DNA from: Methylocystis silviterrae
Lineage (GTDB): Bacteria; Pseudomonadota; Alphaproteobacteria; Rhizobiales; Beijerinckiaceae
NCBI RefSeq assembly: GCF_013350005.1
Contig: NZ_JABVWW010000012.1
Span: 33,780 to 97,779, forward strand
Length of the DNA: 64,000 nucleotides
Reading direction: 5' to 3'
The translations under genes and the position numbers were made by a program. This document shows positions 1 to 8,681 of the stretch, in pieces; position 1 is the stretch's first letter, and the number at the start of each line of letters is the position of its first letter. Below the pieces are notes generated by a model. The model ran no database searches, was not told the DNA's origin, and saw only the letters and a list, made by a program, of their open reading frames with translations.

Positions 1-127
1 CATTCACAGCATGGTCGTGGCGCAATGTCTCGCGGATGTGACCGAGCAGCAGACGAAACGGTTGCAGCATCAGCTCACCTGCGAAGAAGGCGACGTCTCC
101 TGCGGCGGTCAGTAGCGCGCTGTTCAC
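1..127 (-). other. Possible partial reading frame at left edge
   Basis: Downstream of uvrC on the same strand, a frame opens at a GTG (125-127) and stays open to the window edge for about 42 codons. It has high GC at third positions and an amphipathic look (for example AGDVAFFAGELMLQPFRLL). The opposite strand is also open from base 2 to a TAG at 113-115, so the coding strand cannot be decided from this fragment. I recognise no family in either reading. If the minus-strand frame is real, it would follow uvrC after about 16 bases. Confidence 0.25.
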
Positions 128-143
128 GGGCGTTCGACTGGCG

Positions 144-2129
144 CTACTCGCGCTGAAAATGCTCATAGACGAGCCGCGCCGTCGTCTTGTTGACGCCGGG
201 CACCTTCTCCAGATCCGAAAGCGCGGCTTTCGAGACAGCCTTCGCCGACCCGAACGCCAGGAGCAGCGCGCGTTTGCGTGACGGTCCGACGCCGGCGATC
301 TCGTCGAGTGGATTCTTGGTGAATTCCTTCTTGCGCCGCGCGCGATGCGTGCCGATCGCGAAACGATGCGCTTCGTCGCGCAGGCGCTGCACAAAGTAGA
401 GCGCCGGATCGTGCGGCGGCAGGCGAAACGGCTCGCGACCTTCGACGAAGAATGTTTCGCGCCCGGCGTTGCGGTCGGCGCCCTTGGCGATCGACGCGAT
501 CGCCACCCCTTCGACTCCGAGCTCGCGCAAGACGTCGCGCGCGACGTCGAATTGGCCGCGCCCGCCGTCGATCAGGATGAGATCTGGCTTTGCCGGAAAA
601 GCGTCGCACTCCTGGTCCTTTTCGCCTTCCTTTGCGAGCCGCGCAAACCGGCGCGTCAGCACCTCGCGCATCATGCCGAAGTCGTCCCCCGGCGTGATCT
701 CCGCGCTTCTGATGTTGAACGTGCGGTAGTGGGCTTTCATGAATCCGGCGGGGCCCGCGACGATCATCGCGCCGATCGCCTGCGCGCCGCCGATGTGGGA
801 ATTGTCGTAGACTTCGATGCGTCGTGGCGTCGCGGCCAGACCGAAGGCCTGGCCAAGCGCCACGAGCAGGCGCTGCTGGCTTGCGTCTTCGGCGAGCTTG
901 CGCCCGAGCGCCTGCCGCGCGTTCTGAAGCGCGTGGTCCACGAGTTCGCGCTTCTCGCCGCGCTGCGGCGCGAGCACTTCGACCCGGCGGCCAAGCCGCG
1001 CGGTTAAGGCTTCTTCAAGCAGCGCGCCGTCCTCGATCGGATGGGAGAGAAAGACGCAGCGCGCCGAAGGGTGCTCCTGATAGAACTGCGCGAGAAAGGC
1101 GTCGAGGACTTCGGATTCGGACAGCGTCGCGTCGGCGCGGGGGAAGTAGGAGCGATTGCCCCAGTTCTGATAGGCGCGAAAGAAGAACGCTTCGACGCAG
1201 AAGCGTCCGGCGTCCTTGGCGATGGCAAAGACGTCGGCTTCTTCAACGCTGCGCGGATTGATCCCCTGCGCGCCCTGAACCGCCGAGAGCGCCGAGATGC
1301 GGTCGCGCAGTCGCGCCGCGCGCTCAAACTCCAGTCGCTCGGAGGCTTCGGTCATTTCGCGCGCCAGCTGTTCGCGGACGTTGCGACTTTTGCCAGAGAG
1401 GAAATCCCGCGCCTCTCGCACGAGCTCGGCGTAATCCTCCATGGAGATTTCGCCGGTGCACGGGCCCGAACAGCGTTTGATCTGATAGAGCAGGCACGGA
1501 CGCGTGCGATTGTCGAAGAAGCTCTGCGCGCAGGACCGCAGAAGAAAAGCGCGCTCCAGCGCATTCAGCGCCCGATTGACCGCCCAGACGCTGGCGAAGG
1601 GACCGAAATAGTCTCCCTTGCGCGCGCGGGCGCCCCGGTGCTTCAGGATCTGCGGCGCATCATGATCCTTGGCGATCAAAATGTAGGGGAAGGACTTGTC
1701 GTCGCGCATCAGCACGTTGAAGCGCGGCTTCATCTGCTTGATGAGATTGGCTTCCAAGAGCAGCGCGTCGGTTTCGGTCTCGACCGAGATGAACACCATC
1801 GTCGTCGTCGCCGAGATCATCCGCGCAATGCGGTTCACATGACCTGCGAGGCGCGTATAGCTCGCGACGCGCTTGCGCACGTTTTTCGCCTTGCCGACGT
1901 AGAGCACCTCGCCACTTTCGGCGATCATGCGATAGACGCCGGGCCCGTTCGGCGCGTGCCGCCAATGCTTCTTGATGACGTCGACGCCGCGCTTGACGCT
2001 TTCGGGCGTCTCGGGCGTCTCGGCTCCCGGATCGCACGGCTCCGCCTCTGCCTCGGCCGTGGCGTCGGGCGCGTCAAAAACGTCGTCTTCTTCAGGGGGA
2101 AGATCGCGCGGATTTGCGGGGGCGGTCAT
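144..2129 (-). CDS. uvrC: Excinuclease ABC subunit C
   Basis: UvrC makes both incisions around a DNA lesion in nucleotide excision repair, acting with UvrA and UvrB in the cytoplasm. The 661-residue protein shows the full order. An acidic, low-complexity N-terminal extension (about 45 residues) comes first, then a GIY-YIG nuclease domain (GPGVYRM and VLYVGKAKN, about residues 62-140). A Cys cluster ([13 protein letters not shown]) follows, then a UVR motif ([13 protein letters not shown], near 270) for UvrB contact. Next is the RNase H-like endonuclease domain ([10 protein letters not shown], about 435 onward), and a C-terminal helix-hairpin-helix ([27 protein letters not shown]). Size and domains are normal for the family, apart from the acidic N-terminus. 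It is transcribed away from the cation antiporter gene. Confidence 0.98.
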   Translation of the reverse strand: MTAPANPRDLPPEEDDVFDAPDATAEAEAEPCDPGAETPETPESVKRGVDVIKKHWRHAPNGPGVYRMIAESGEVLYVGKAKNVRKRVASYTRLAGHVNRIARMISATTTMVFISVETETDALLLEANLIKQMKPRFNVLMRDDKSFPYILIAKDHDAPQILKHRGARARKGDYFGPFASVWAVNRALNALERAFLLRSCAQSFFDNRTRPCLLYQIKRCSGPCTGEISMEDYAELVREARDFLSGKSRNVREQLAREMTEASERLEFERAARLRDRISALSAVQGAQGINPRSVEEADVFAIAKDAGRFCVEAFFFRAYQNWGNRSYFPRADATLSESEVLDAFLAQFYQEHPSARCVFLSHPIEDGALLEEALTARLGRRVEVLAPQRGEKRELVDHALQNARQALGRKLAEDASQQRLLVALGQAFGLAATPRRIEVYDNSHIGGAQAIGAMIVAGPAGFMKAHYRTFNIRSAEITPGDDFGMMREVLTRRFARLAKEGEKDQECDAFPAKPDLILIDGGRGQFDVARDVLRELGVEGVAIASIAKGADRNAGRETFFVEGREPFRLPPHDPALYFVQRLRDEAHRFAIGTHRARRKKEFTKNPLDEIAGVGPSRKRALLLAFGSAKAVSKAALSDLEKVPGVNKTTARLVYEHFQRE

Positions 2130-2308
2130 TCACCTAGATCTATTCGCCGCCGGCCGCGATGGAAAGACTCGCTGGAGGCGACCGCCCGGACCAAAGAGCT
2201 GTGTAGAACCTCGACCCCGCGCGCATTTCCCCGGCGCGCCGCCTTGCGCCCGCCTGACCGTCTGGCCACAGTCCCGCAAAGCTTGGGCTGCGACGATCAG
2301 GGGACGGC

Positions 2309-3418
2309 ATGCAGGCGGCGAGGATCACCGTTGGCGCGGTCCTGTTTCCGGCGCTGGCGCTGGGGCTGGCCGGCGTTTTTCTATTTGGCGAGCGCTGGAT
2401 CTCGCAAATTCCGGCGTCCATCAATTTCGTTCCGCCGACTCTCGCGGCGGTATTGTTGATCGGGGCCGTCTTCGCCGCCTTGCAGCACGCCGAAATTCTC
2501 GGCGCCAAGACCGGCGAACCCTATGGGACGCTTGTGCTCACCATCGCCGTGACAATTATCGAGGTCGCGATCATGGCCTCGATGATCGAATATGGCGAAG
2601 AGGATCCGACCGAAGCGCGCGAGGCGGTTTTCTCCGCGATCATCATCGTTTGCAACGGCCTTGTCGGGCTCTGCCTTCTGCTCGGCGGCTTCCGTCACCA
2701 CGAGCAGGAACTCCAGCCGATGGCGACGAGCGCCTATCTGGCCATCCTCATCGCGCTTTCCGTTCTTACGCTCATTCTGCCCGATTATACGACGTCGAGC
2801 TACGGACCTACTCTGTCTACGATTCAGCTCATTTTCGTCAGCTTCCTGTCGGTGCTGCTCTATGGCGCGTTTCTCTTCATTCAGACGGTGCGGCATCGAT
2901 CCTACTTTATCGACGTGCATGTCGCCGCCGTGGGCCACGGCGAGGCGAAGCCTTCGCGCGCGGCAGCGATATTCGCAGTTGTGGGACTGGGCGCCAGCCT
3001 GCTTGGCGTCTCGCTTCTCGCGGAGCGTGTCATTCCCGGTCTTGAAGAGGCGCTTCGCTGGGGGGGCGTCGACGACGTGAACCGGGTGACCGGCGCGGCT
3101 GTGGCGATGTTGGTCCTGCTCCCCGAATCGCTGAACTCGATCCGCGCGGCGACGCGCAACGCGCTTCAGACAAGCCTCAACGGCGCGCTCGGTTCTGTCG
3201 TCGCAACGATCGGGCTCACCGTTCCCGCCGTGGCGCTGCTGAGCGTCGCGACGAACCGGGAGATCGTCTTCGGTCTCGAAAAACGCGACACCGTCTTGCT
3301 GCTGCTGACATTGCTGCTCAGCGTTGTGAGCTTCGGCGCCGGCCGCACGAATCTCATGACCGGGCTGGTGCATCTCGTCGTTTTCGCGACATATATTTTT
3401 CTTTTGTTCGTGCCCTAA
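2309..3418 (+). CDS. chaA: Ca2+/H+ antiporter, ChaA type
   Basis: This is an inner-membrane protein of 369 residues with about 10-11 hydrophobic helices. It belongs to the cation/Ca2+ exchanger superfamily, which exports Ca2+ (and often Na+ or K+) in exchange for protons. The first exchanger repeat is recognisable from the block GEPYGTLVLTIAVTIIEV followed by an acidic loop (EYGEEDPTEAREAV). The second repeat carries LPESLNSIRAATRNALQTSL, holding the expected Glu and Asn. The start at 2309 follows a GGGGA purine stretch. The gene is divergent from uvrC and sits 20 bases before a GST gene on the same strand. Ion specificity cannot be read from the sequence. Confidence 0.9.
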   Translation: MQAARITVGAVLFPALALGLAGVFLFGERWISQIPASINFVPPTLAAVLLIGAVFAALQHAEILGAKTGEPYGTLVLTIAVTIIEVAIMASMIEYGEEDPTEAREAVFSAIIIVCNGLVGLCLLLGGFRHHEQELQPMATSAYLAILIALSVLTLILPDYTTSSYGPTLSTIQLIFVSFLSVLLYGAFLFIQTVRHRSYFIDVHVAAVGHGEAKPSRAAAIFAVVGLGASLLGVSLLAERVIPGLEEALRWGGVDDVNRVTGAAVAMLVLLPESLNSIRAATRNALQTSLNGALGSVVATIGLTVPAVALLSVATNREIVFGLEKRDTVLLLLTLLLSVVSFGAGRTNLMTGLVHLVVFATYIFLLFVP

Positions 3419-3438
3419 ACTTCAGACAAAGAGCGCCA

Positions 3439-4083
3439 ATGAACGACGACAATCCGATCTTGTATTACGCGCCGCGCACGCGGGCCTCGGGCGTGCTGAC
3501 CCTGCTTGAGGAACTCGACGTTCCCTACGAACTGCGCGTGTTGAATTTCCAGCTTGGCGAACAACGCAAGCCGGAATATCTCGCGGTCAATCCGCTCGGA
3601 AAGGTGCCGGCCATCGTTCACAAGGGCGCGCTTGTGACGGAACTCGGCGCGATTTTCATCTATCTTGCCGACGCTTTTCCGCAGAAGGGCCTCGCGCCAG
3701 CCATTGGCGACGCCTTGCGCGGGCCTTATCTGCGCTGGCTCGTGTTCTACGGGTCGGCGTTCGAGCCTGCGATCGTCGATCGGTCGATGAAGCGCGAGCC
3801 GGCGCCTGCAAGCAGAAGTCCCTACGGCGATTTCGATGGCGTCATGGCGCTGATCAACACGCAATTGGCGAGGGGCCCGTATCTCTTCGGCGAGCGCTTT
3901 ACCGCTGCCGATATTTTGTGGGGAGCTGCCTTGCGGTGGACAGTCGGTTTTGGCCTTGTTCCCGAAAGCGCGCACATCTGCGCATATGTCGAGCGCGTGA
4001 CGTCGCGTCCATGCTTTGCGCGCGTCGCGCAGACCGACGAAGAGCTGCTCAAGATACATGAAGCGGCGGCGGCGAGTCGATGA
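3439..4083 (+). CDS. Glutathione S-transferase family protein
   Basis: The 214-residue protein has the two-domain cytosolic GST layout. The N-terminal thioredoxin-like half (residues 1-80) carries the glutathione-binding loop (VNPLGKVPAIVHKGALVTEL, with the cis-Pro in KVPAI). The C-terminal all-helical half contains the folding motif region (LFGERFTAADILWGAAL, with the N-cap Asp). It probably conjugates or exchanges glutathione on electrophiles in the cytoplasm. The substrate is unknown. The catalytic residue near the N-terminus is not a clear Ser, Cys or Tyr (context YYAPRTRASG), so the class is uncertain. It lies 20 bases after chaA and may be co-transcribed with it, and it converges on ung. 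Confidence 0.85.
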   Translation: MNDDNPILYYAPRTRASGVLTLLEELDVPYELRVLNFQLGEQRKPEYLAVNPLGKVPAIVHKGALVTELGAIFIYLADAFPQKGLAPAIGDALRGPYLRWLVFYGSAFEPAIVDRSMKREPAPASRSPYGDFDGVMALINTQLARGPYLFGERFTAADILWGAALRWTVGFGLVPESAHICAYVERVTSRPCFARVAQTDEELLKIHEAAAASR

Positions 4084-4136
4084 GACGTCGGCCAAAAGGG
4101 GTGAAGGATAACGCGCGTGACGTTTGCGTTTTTTCC

Positions 4137-4805
4137 TCACCAGTCGATCGGCGTTTGGCCGTGCGCGATCAGGTAATCGTTCGCCTTTGAAAAATGCTTG
4201 GAGCCGAAAAAACCATTGTTGGCCGAAAGCGGCGACGGATGCGCGCATTCAAGCACGAGATGTTTGCGCCGATCGATCCCGGCGCCCTTGCGCCGGGCGT
4301 AGGCGCCCCACAGCATGAAGACGACGGCTTGGCGTTCTCGCGATAGCGTGTGAATGGCGGCGTCGGTGAATTGCTCCCAGCCCTTATTCTGATGTGAGCC
4401 GGCGGCGTTCTCGCGCACGGTGAGCGTGGCGTTGAGGAGCAGCACGCCTTGTCGCGCCCAACGCAAAAGATCGGGATCGCGCGAAACCGGACGGCCGAGA
4501 TCGGCTTCGATTTCCTTGAAGATGTTCTGGAGCGAGGGCGGCGGCGGCGTAGTCGCGCCGACGGCGAAGCAAAGGCCGCAGGCCTGCCCGGCGCCGTGAT
4601 AGGGGTCTTGCCCGAGAATGACGACTTTCACCTTGTGGAACGGACATTCGTCGAAGGCGCGAAAAATCTGCGACGCCGGCGGATAGATCCGGCCTGCGAC
4701 ATATTCGCCGCGAACAAATTCCCGCAGCGCGCGGAAATAGGGCTGGTCGAATTCCGCAGCGAGATGTTTGCGCCAGCTTTCTTCGAGACGGACGGGTTTG
4801 GTCAT
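4137..4805 (-). CDS. ung: Uracil-DNA glycosylase, family 1
   Basis: Ung excises uracil from DNA, starting base-excision repair of deaminated cytosine. The 222-residue protein has the water-activating loop GQDPYHG (residues 65-71, catalytic Asp67). It also has the proline-rich loop PPPPSLQNIFKEI and the leucine-intercalation loop HPSPLSANNGFFGSKHF near residues 187-203, with the catalytic His. The length is normal. Its ATG overlaps the stop of the upstream hepT-like gene in an ATGA junction (4802-4805), so translation is probably coupled to the MntA-HepT pair. That neighbourhood is unusual for a housekeeping repair gene. Confidence 0.97.
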   Translation of the reverse strand: MTKPVRLEESWRKHLAAEFDQPYFRALREFVRGEYVAGRIYPPASQIFRAFDECPFHKVKVVILGQDPYHGAGQACGLCFAVGATTPPPPSLQNIFKEIEADLGRPVSRDPDLLRWARQGVLLLNATLTVRENAAGSHQNKGWEQFTDAAIHTLSRERQAVVFMLWGAYARRKGAGIDRRKHLVLECAHPSPLSANNGFFGSKHFSKANDYLIAHGQTPIDW

Positions 4806-5161
4806 TTTGAAGGGCCGGTCGTATCGAATTTATTCCGAATGTGCGCAATCGCCTCTTTGAGTTTCGGCAATTCATCGACCACCACATTCCATATGATTTG
4901 ATCGGATAGTCCTTGATATTCGTGACGCAATACATTGCCGATAGCGCGAACGCTCCGCCATGGGATGTTTGGCTGCGTCGCCTTCACTTCGTCTGGAATT
5001 GCGCGGCTTGCTTCAGAAATGATCTCGATTGCGCGTTGGATCGCATGGCGCAGAAGCCATTGCCGCTGATAGTCGGCCAGGTTCTTTCCGCGCGTGGCGT
5101 CCTCGATGCCGGCTATGGCGTCCAAAATATCGTCGACGGCGTGGAGGAATTCGCGAGCCAT
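4802..5161 (-). CDS. hepT: HepT-like (DUF86) HEPN-domain protein
   Basis: This is a 119-residue all-helical HEPN protein of the DUF86 family. Family members are the toxin half of MntA/HepT modules, being RNases silenced when the partner nucleotidyltransferase adenylylates a Tyr. The motif region is IPWRSVRAIGNVLRHEY (residues 66-82). His80 and Tyr82 of the usual R-x4-H-x-Y are present, but Gly75 stands where the Arg is expected. The nearest Arg residues are 72 and 79. This may be a variant subfamily or an inactive copy. The gene overlaps mntA by one base and ung by four, so the three form a tight unit. Confidence 0.85.
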   Translation of the reverse strand: MAREFLHAVDDILDAIAGIEDATRGKNLADYQRQWLLRHAIQRAIEIISEASRAIPDEVKATQPNIPWRSVRAIGNVLRHEYQGLSDQIIWNVVVDELPKLKEAIAHIRNKFDTTGPSK

Positions 5162-5457
5162 TAAAAAACGCGGACCGCCGATTTCTCGATCGCATGGCGC
5201 AGGCGAGGATGCAGGCCGTCCCGAGTGGTCAAATCCACCGCGGTCTTCAACTCATCCTCGAGAAAAAGTTTAATGCCGACAAGATCAAATGCGTTGAATC
5301 GGCTGGCGGGATCATAGTCGATGAAAAGATCGAGATCGCTGTCCGCCGCCGCTTCATCGCGTGCGGCGGAGCCAAAGAGGAACAACGATGTTGCGCCGCG
5401 AGCCTTGATGGCCGGCGCGTATTCCTGCAGTCGCGTGATGGCTTCGACACGTTTCAT
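5161..5457 (-). CDS. mntA: MntA-like minimal nucleotidyltransferase
   Basis: This 98-residue protein is a minimal nucleotidyltransferase. The polymerase-beta-type signature G-S-x10-D-x-D is complete: Gly29-Ser30 and Asp41-x-Asp43 in the context FLFGSAARDEAAADSDLDLF. The third acidic residue is probably in the VDLTTRDG strand. In characterised MNT-HEPN systems such a protein is the antitoxin, transferring AMP units to the HepT partner. It precedes the hepT-like gene with a one-base overlap, and starts 32 bases after tolB on the same strand, so tol read-through could also express it. The pairing is read from order and motifs; activity is inferred. Confidence 0.85.
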   Translation of the reverse strand: MKRVEAITRLQEYAPAIKARGATSLFLFGSAARDEAAADSDLDLFIDYDPASRFNAFDLVGIKLFLEDELKTAVDLTTRDGLHPRLRHAIEKSAVRVF

Positions 5458-5489
5458 AAAGGCAGTCTAATCGAAAAGCGCGCGTTTGC

Positions 5490-6809
5490 TCAATCCTGCA
5501 GCGGGCCCCAGGCGGGATCGCTTGCATAGCCTGGCGTCGGCACCTGAGTCTCCGAACGCCCGAAGACGTCGACCATGTGGATTTTCGGTCCGCCGCCGCC
5601 GGAGGAGTCGCGAAAGAACATCAGGAAGAGACCGTTGGGCGCCCAGGTCGGCCCTTCATTGTGAAAGCCCTCGGTAAGAATGCGCTCGCCCGAGCCATCA
5701 ATCTTCATGACGCCGATCGCGAAATTGCCGCCGTTCTGCTTGGTGAAGGCGATGTAATCGCCCTTCGGCGACCAGACGGGAGTCGAATAGCGGCCGCCGC
5801 CGAATGAAATGCGCTTCGCCTCACCGCCATGCGCGCCCATGACATATATCTGCTGCGAACCGCCGCGATCGCTCTCGAAGACGATGCGCGCGCCGTCGGG
5901 CGAATAGGAGGGCGCGGTGTCGATGGCGCCGGTGTCGGTCAGACGCATCGTCGTGCGCGAGCGCAGATCCATCGTATAAAGATTGGTCGTCGAGCCCTGC
6001 GCCAGCGACATGATGATCTTCTGTCCGTCGGGCGAGAACCGCGGCGAGAAGGTCATGCCCGGAAAATTGCCGACCACTTCGCGCTGGCTGTTCTCAATAT
6101 TCATCAACAGGACTTTGGGGTCGCCGTCGGCGCCAAACGACATGTAGGTGACGTCGAGCGAATTGGGCGAAAATCGCGGCGTGACGACGAGTTCGTCGCC
6201 GCGCGTCAAATAGCGCACATTCGCGCCGTCCTGATCCATCATGGCGAGGCGCTTGCGGCGCCTCTCCTTGGAGCCGGTTTCGTCGACGAAGACGACCCGC
6301 GTGTCGAAAAATCCCTTCTCGCCGGTGATGCGGGAAAAAACCGCGTCGGAGAGGAGATGCGCGACGCGCCGCATATTGGCGGCCTCGGTGACATATTGCT
6401 GGCCCGCGACTTGTTCGCCCGTCGTCACGTCGAAGAGTCGGAACTCCGTTTTCAGCCTGCCGTCGCCGGCGCGTTGGGAACGACCCGTGAGGACAAATTG
6501 CGCGTTCACCGCCTTGAAAGCGGCCAGATGCGGCGCGGCGTCCGGCGGCGCGGCGTTCGCGGGCAGGGCGCCCGGGTCGATCGGATTCAAGAACACCGAG
6601 CGTTTGAAGTTATTGAGCGTCACCGAGGTCACGGTGCGCGCGGCGTCGTCGCCGACGAAAGGCGCGACGGCGATATTGACCGGCTGAAAGCCGCCGCCCT
6701 TGAGATCGATGATGCGTCCGGCGCGCGCCAGAGAAGCGGGAAGGAAAGGGGCGAGCGCGGCGCCGGCGATGAGGCCGGCGGCGGCGCGGCGGGTGATGCA
6801 GAGTGTCAT
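5490..6809 (-). CDS. tolB: Tol-Pal system beta-propeller protein TolB
   Basis: TolB is the periplasmic protein that links the Tol inner-membrane complex to Pal during outer-membrane constriction. The 439 residues start with an Arg-containing signal peptide ([24 protein letters not shown]). An N-terminal alpha/beta domain follows, and then a propeller of repeated blades with the WD40-like pattern, for example [34 protein letters not shown] and [10 protein letters not shown]. The length matches the family. It is separated from tolA by 247 bases containing a palindromic repeat block. No pal gene follows; the next gene is mntA. Confidence 0.96.
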   Translation of the reverse strand: MTLCITRRAAAGLIAGAALAPFLPASLARAGRIIDLKGGGFQPVNIAVAPFVGDDAARTVTSVTLNNFKRSVFLNPIDPGALPANAAPPDAAPHLAAFKAVNAQFVLTGRSQRAGDGRLKTEFRLFDVTTGEQVAGQQYVTEAANMRRVAHLLSDAVFSRITGEKGFFDTRVVFVDETGSKERRRKRLAMMDQDGANVRYLTRGDELVVTPRFSPNSLDVTYMSFGADGDPKVLLMNIENSQREVVGNFPGMTFSPRFSPDGQKIIMSLAQGSTTNLYTMDLRSRTTMRLTDTGAIDTAPSYSPDGARIVFESDRGGSQQIYVMGAHGGEAKRISFGGGRYSTPVWSPKGDYIAFTKQNGGNFAIGVMKIDGSGERILTEGFHNEGPTWAPNGLFLMFFRDSSGGGGPKIHMVDVFGRSETQVPTPGYASDPAWGPLQD

Positions 6810-6890
6810 AGGCGATATCTTTCAAGCATCGGCGTGAAGAAAGCGTAGCGCTTTGCCGCGATGGACGAGGTTGTTGGATGCGGCGTTTCA

Positions 6891-7028
6891 GCCCCCTCCC
6901 TGTCCCTCCCCCGCTTCGCTTCGCTCGCGGAAGAGGGGACGCTCACGATCGGCGTTTGCGCGAGGCCGATGAAGCACAGAGTTTGCTCCCTCTCCCGCGA
7001 GAGCGGGGGAGGGCTGGGGAGGGGGTGA
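6891..7028. repeat. Composite palindromic repeat between tolA and tolB
   Basis: The gap holds two mirrored GC-rich blocks. The first is a CCCTCCCTGTCCCTCCCC-type arm with a small hairpin ending AGAGGGGA. After about 40 unique bases comes CTCCCTCTCCCGCGAGAGCG and its GGGGAGGG arm. The same architecture occurs at 13865-13991 between yraN and rsmI, so this is a dispersed, BIME-like element and not a tol-specific site. It probably folds in RNA and could attenuate tolB relative to tolQRA. Confidence 0.8.
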
Positions 7029-7056
7029 AGCCTTTCGCCACGAGCGAACCAGTTCA

Positions 7057-8211
7057 CTAATTCGCGTCCTGGAAGCGGATCGTGACCTCGTGCAGCGCCT
7101 CTTCGTAATAGGGCAGGAACTCGGGCGGAATGCGCATCGGGCTGCAGCGGCGCACCGCCTGCATCGCTTGCTCGCCGCGGGCGTGTTCGGTCGGGCTCGC
7201 CGAGGCGTTCAGCAGTTTCGGACGCCCTTCAAGTTCGCCGTCGCGCGAAAGATGGAACTCGACGATCGGCGTATAGCTCTGCCCGCCGAGCGACAATCCA
7301 GACGCCCAGCAGGGATAGTAGTGATCGTGGATATAGGCGGCGATGCGCGCCTCCATCGAAGCCGACATCGTTGCGGCCGCTCCCGTTGGCGCGCCGAGCG
7401 CCGCCGCCTGCATCGCTCGGCCGGTCGCGGCCTTGCGTTGCGGCGCTTCGCGGCTCAGCAATTTCGAGATGCTGGCGGCGTCGAATTTCGACTTCGGCGC
7501 ATTTTCCTCGCCCGACTTCGGCTTCGACTCCTTGACGGCCTTTTCGGCGAGTTCGCCGATCGACGTCTCGGGCTCAGGCTTGTCTTGCTGCTTCTTGCTA
7601 TCGAGGAGCTTCGCCACCTCGTCGATCTTAAGCCGCTCTTTCGGTTTCTCCGTCGCAGCCGCGTCCTTTGCCGCGTTGTCCGGCTTCGTGCGGGCGGGCG
7701 GCTTTGGCTTCACGACTTCCGCTTCTTCGGGTTCTTGCTTCTCGGGCTCTTTCTTCTCCAGTTCCGGGGCGGCGGCTTTAGGCTTTGCCGCCGGTTTCGG
7801 TTCTGGCTGTTTTTCGACGGGCTTTGGCGGCGGCTCCGGCTTTGGCGGCAGCGCGGCGACTCGCTTGGGCGGCGTCGGCGGCGCATCGTCAGCGGTCGGC
7901 TGCGGCAGCGGACGCGCTACGGGAGGCGGCGTCGCAATGTCTTTCTTGGCCTGCGCGAGCGGCGGCTCGGGCTTCGTCTCAGCTTCGGGCGCGACCTTGT
8001 CCACGCGCGGCGTGGGCTTGATCGCGCGCGCGGTCTTCTCGCCCTTCATGATCTGTGTGAGTTCGCTGTCGGTGACGAGGTCGACCGGAACCATCTCCAC
8101 CGCGTCATCGAATTTCTTGGCGTCGGAAAACAAGACGAACGCCGCCAGAAGCAATCCCGCGTGGATCGCCGAGGAGAGAGGAAAACCGGGTTCGGAGCGC
8201 GAAATTTTCAC
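7057..8211 (-). CDS. tolA: TolA-like cell-envelope protein
   Basis: This 384-residue protein has the TolA/TonB layout. A short cytoplasmic N-terminus is followed by one membrane helix (AIHAGLLLAAFVLF). Next is a long Pro/Ala/Lys/Glu-rich spacer (about residues 60-260), and then a C-terminal domain with paired Cys positions (YYPCWASGLSL and VRRCSPMRIP). In the Tol system it spans the periplasm, driven by TolQR, and contacts TolB/Pal. Its place, 11 bases after tolR and before tolB, supports the TolA role over TonB. Sequence similarity across TolA proteins is weak, so the call rests on layout and operon position. Confidence 0.9.
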   Translation of the reverse strand: MKISRSEPGFPLSSAIHAGLLLAAFVLFSDAKKFDDAVEMVPVDLVTDSELTQIMKGEKTARAIKPTPRVDKVAPEAETKPEPPLAQAKKDIATPPPVARPLPQPTADDAPPTPPKRVAALPPKPEPPPKPVEKQPEPKPAAKPKAAAPELEKKEPEKQEPEEAEVVKPKPPARTKPDNAAKDAAATEKPKERLKIDEVAKLLDSKKQQDKPEPETSIGELAEKAVKESKPKSGEENAPKSKFDAASISKLLSREAPQRKAATGRAMQAAALGAPTGAAATMSASMEARIAAYIHDHYYPCWASGLSLGGQSYTPIVEFHLSRDGELEGRPKLLNASASPTEHARGEQAMQAVRRCSPMRIPPEFLPYYEEALHEVTIRFQDAN

Positions 8212-8222
8212 TTCCGCTCAGC

Positions 8223-8672
8223 TCACTTCTTCTCCTGCTCCGTCACCAGCGCGACCTTCTTGTAGCCGGCGCTTATGACAAGCGACATCACTTCGGCGAC
8301 GCGGCCGTAGTTGACCGCCTTGGAGCCGCGCACATAGATGCGTTCGTCAAACCCCTGCTTCACGGCATCCTTCAGCCTGTCGAGCAGCTGCGTCGTCTCG
8401 ACCGGCTGATCCATCAGGAAGACCTGTCCCTTCTCGTCGATGGCGATCGAGACCGGCTTCTGATCGATGTTGAGCGCGCCGGCCTTGGTCTGCGGAAGAT
8501 CGACGGCGACGCCGGTGGCGAGCAGCGGCGCCGCCACCATGAAGATGATGAGCAGCACCAGCATGACGTCGATGAATGGCGTCATGTTGATTTCGGCCAT
8601 GGCGCCGTAGCGCGGCACGCCGCGCCGCCGCCTGCCGCCCTTGCGTCCCGGGGTCGAGAGGGAAGCGCCCAT
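8223..8672 (-). CDS. tolR: Tol-Pal system protein TolR (ExbD family)
   Basis: TolR is the single-helix partner of TolQ in the proton-driven motor. The 149-residue protein has a basic N-terminus rich in Gly and Arg. Then comes the ExbD-family membrane helix with its essential Asp in the context MAEINMTPFIDVMLVLLIIF, and a periplasmic domain (residues about 60-149). The ATG at 8672 has an AGGAGCGAGT leader, a good ribosome site. It starts 9 bases after the tolQ stop and ends 11 bases before tolA, so translation of the three is probably coupled. Confidence 0.96.
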   Translation of the reverse strand: MGASLSTPGRKGGRRRRGVPRYGAMAEINMTPFIDVMLVLLIIFMVAAPLLATGVAVDLPQTKAGALNIDQKPVSIAIDEKGQVFLMDQPVETTQLLDRLKDAVKQGFDERIYVRGSKAVNYGRVAEVMSLVISAGYKKVALVTEQEKK

Positions 8673-8681
8673 ACTCGCTCC

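Noticed and set aside
1041..2459. A 472-codon frame on the plus strand opposite uvrC
   Set aside because: It is the antisense shadow of uvrC and runs into the chaA leader; it has no motif or ribosome site, and the composition of the product is unlike a protein.
7090..8278. Two long plus-strand frames (300-390 codons) opposite tolA
   Set aside because: The low-complexity tolA spacer opens all frames. The products are Arg/Leu- or Ser/Gly-biased repeats, and tolA fits the operon.
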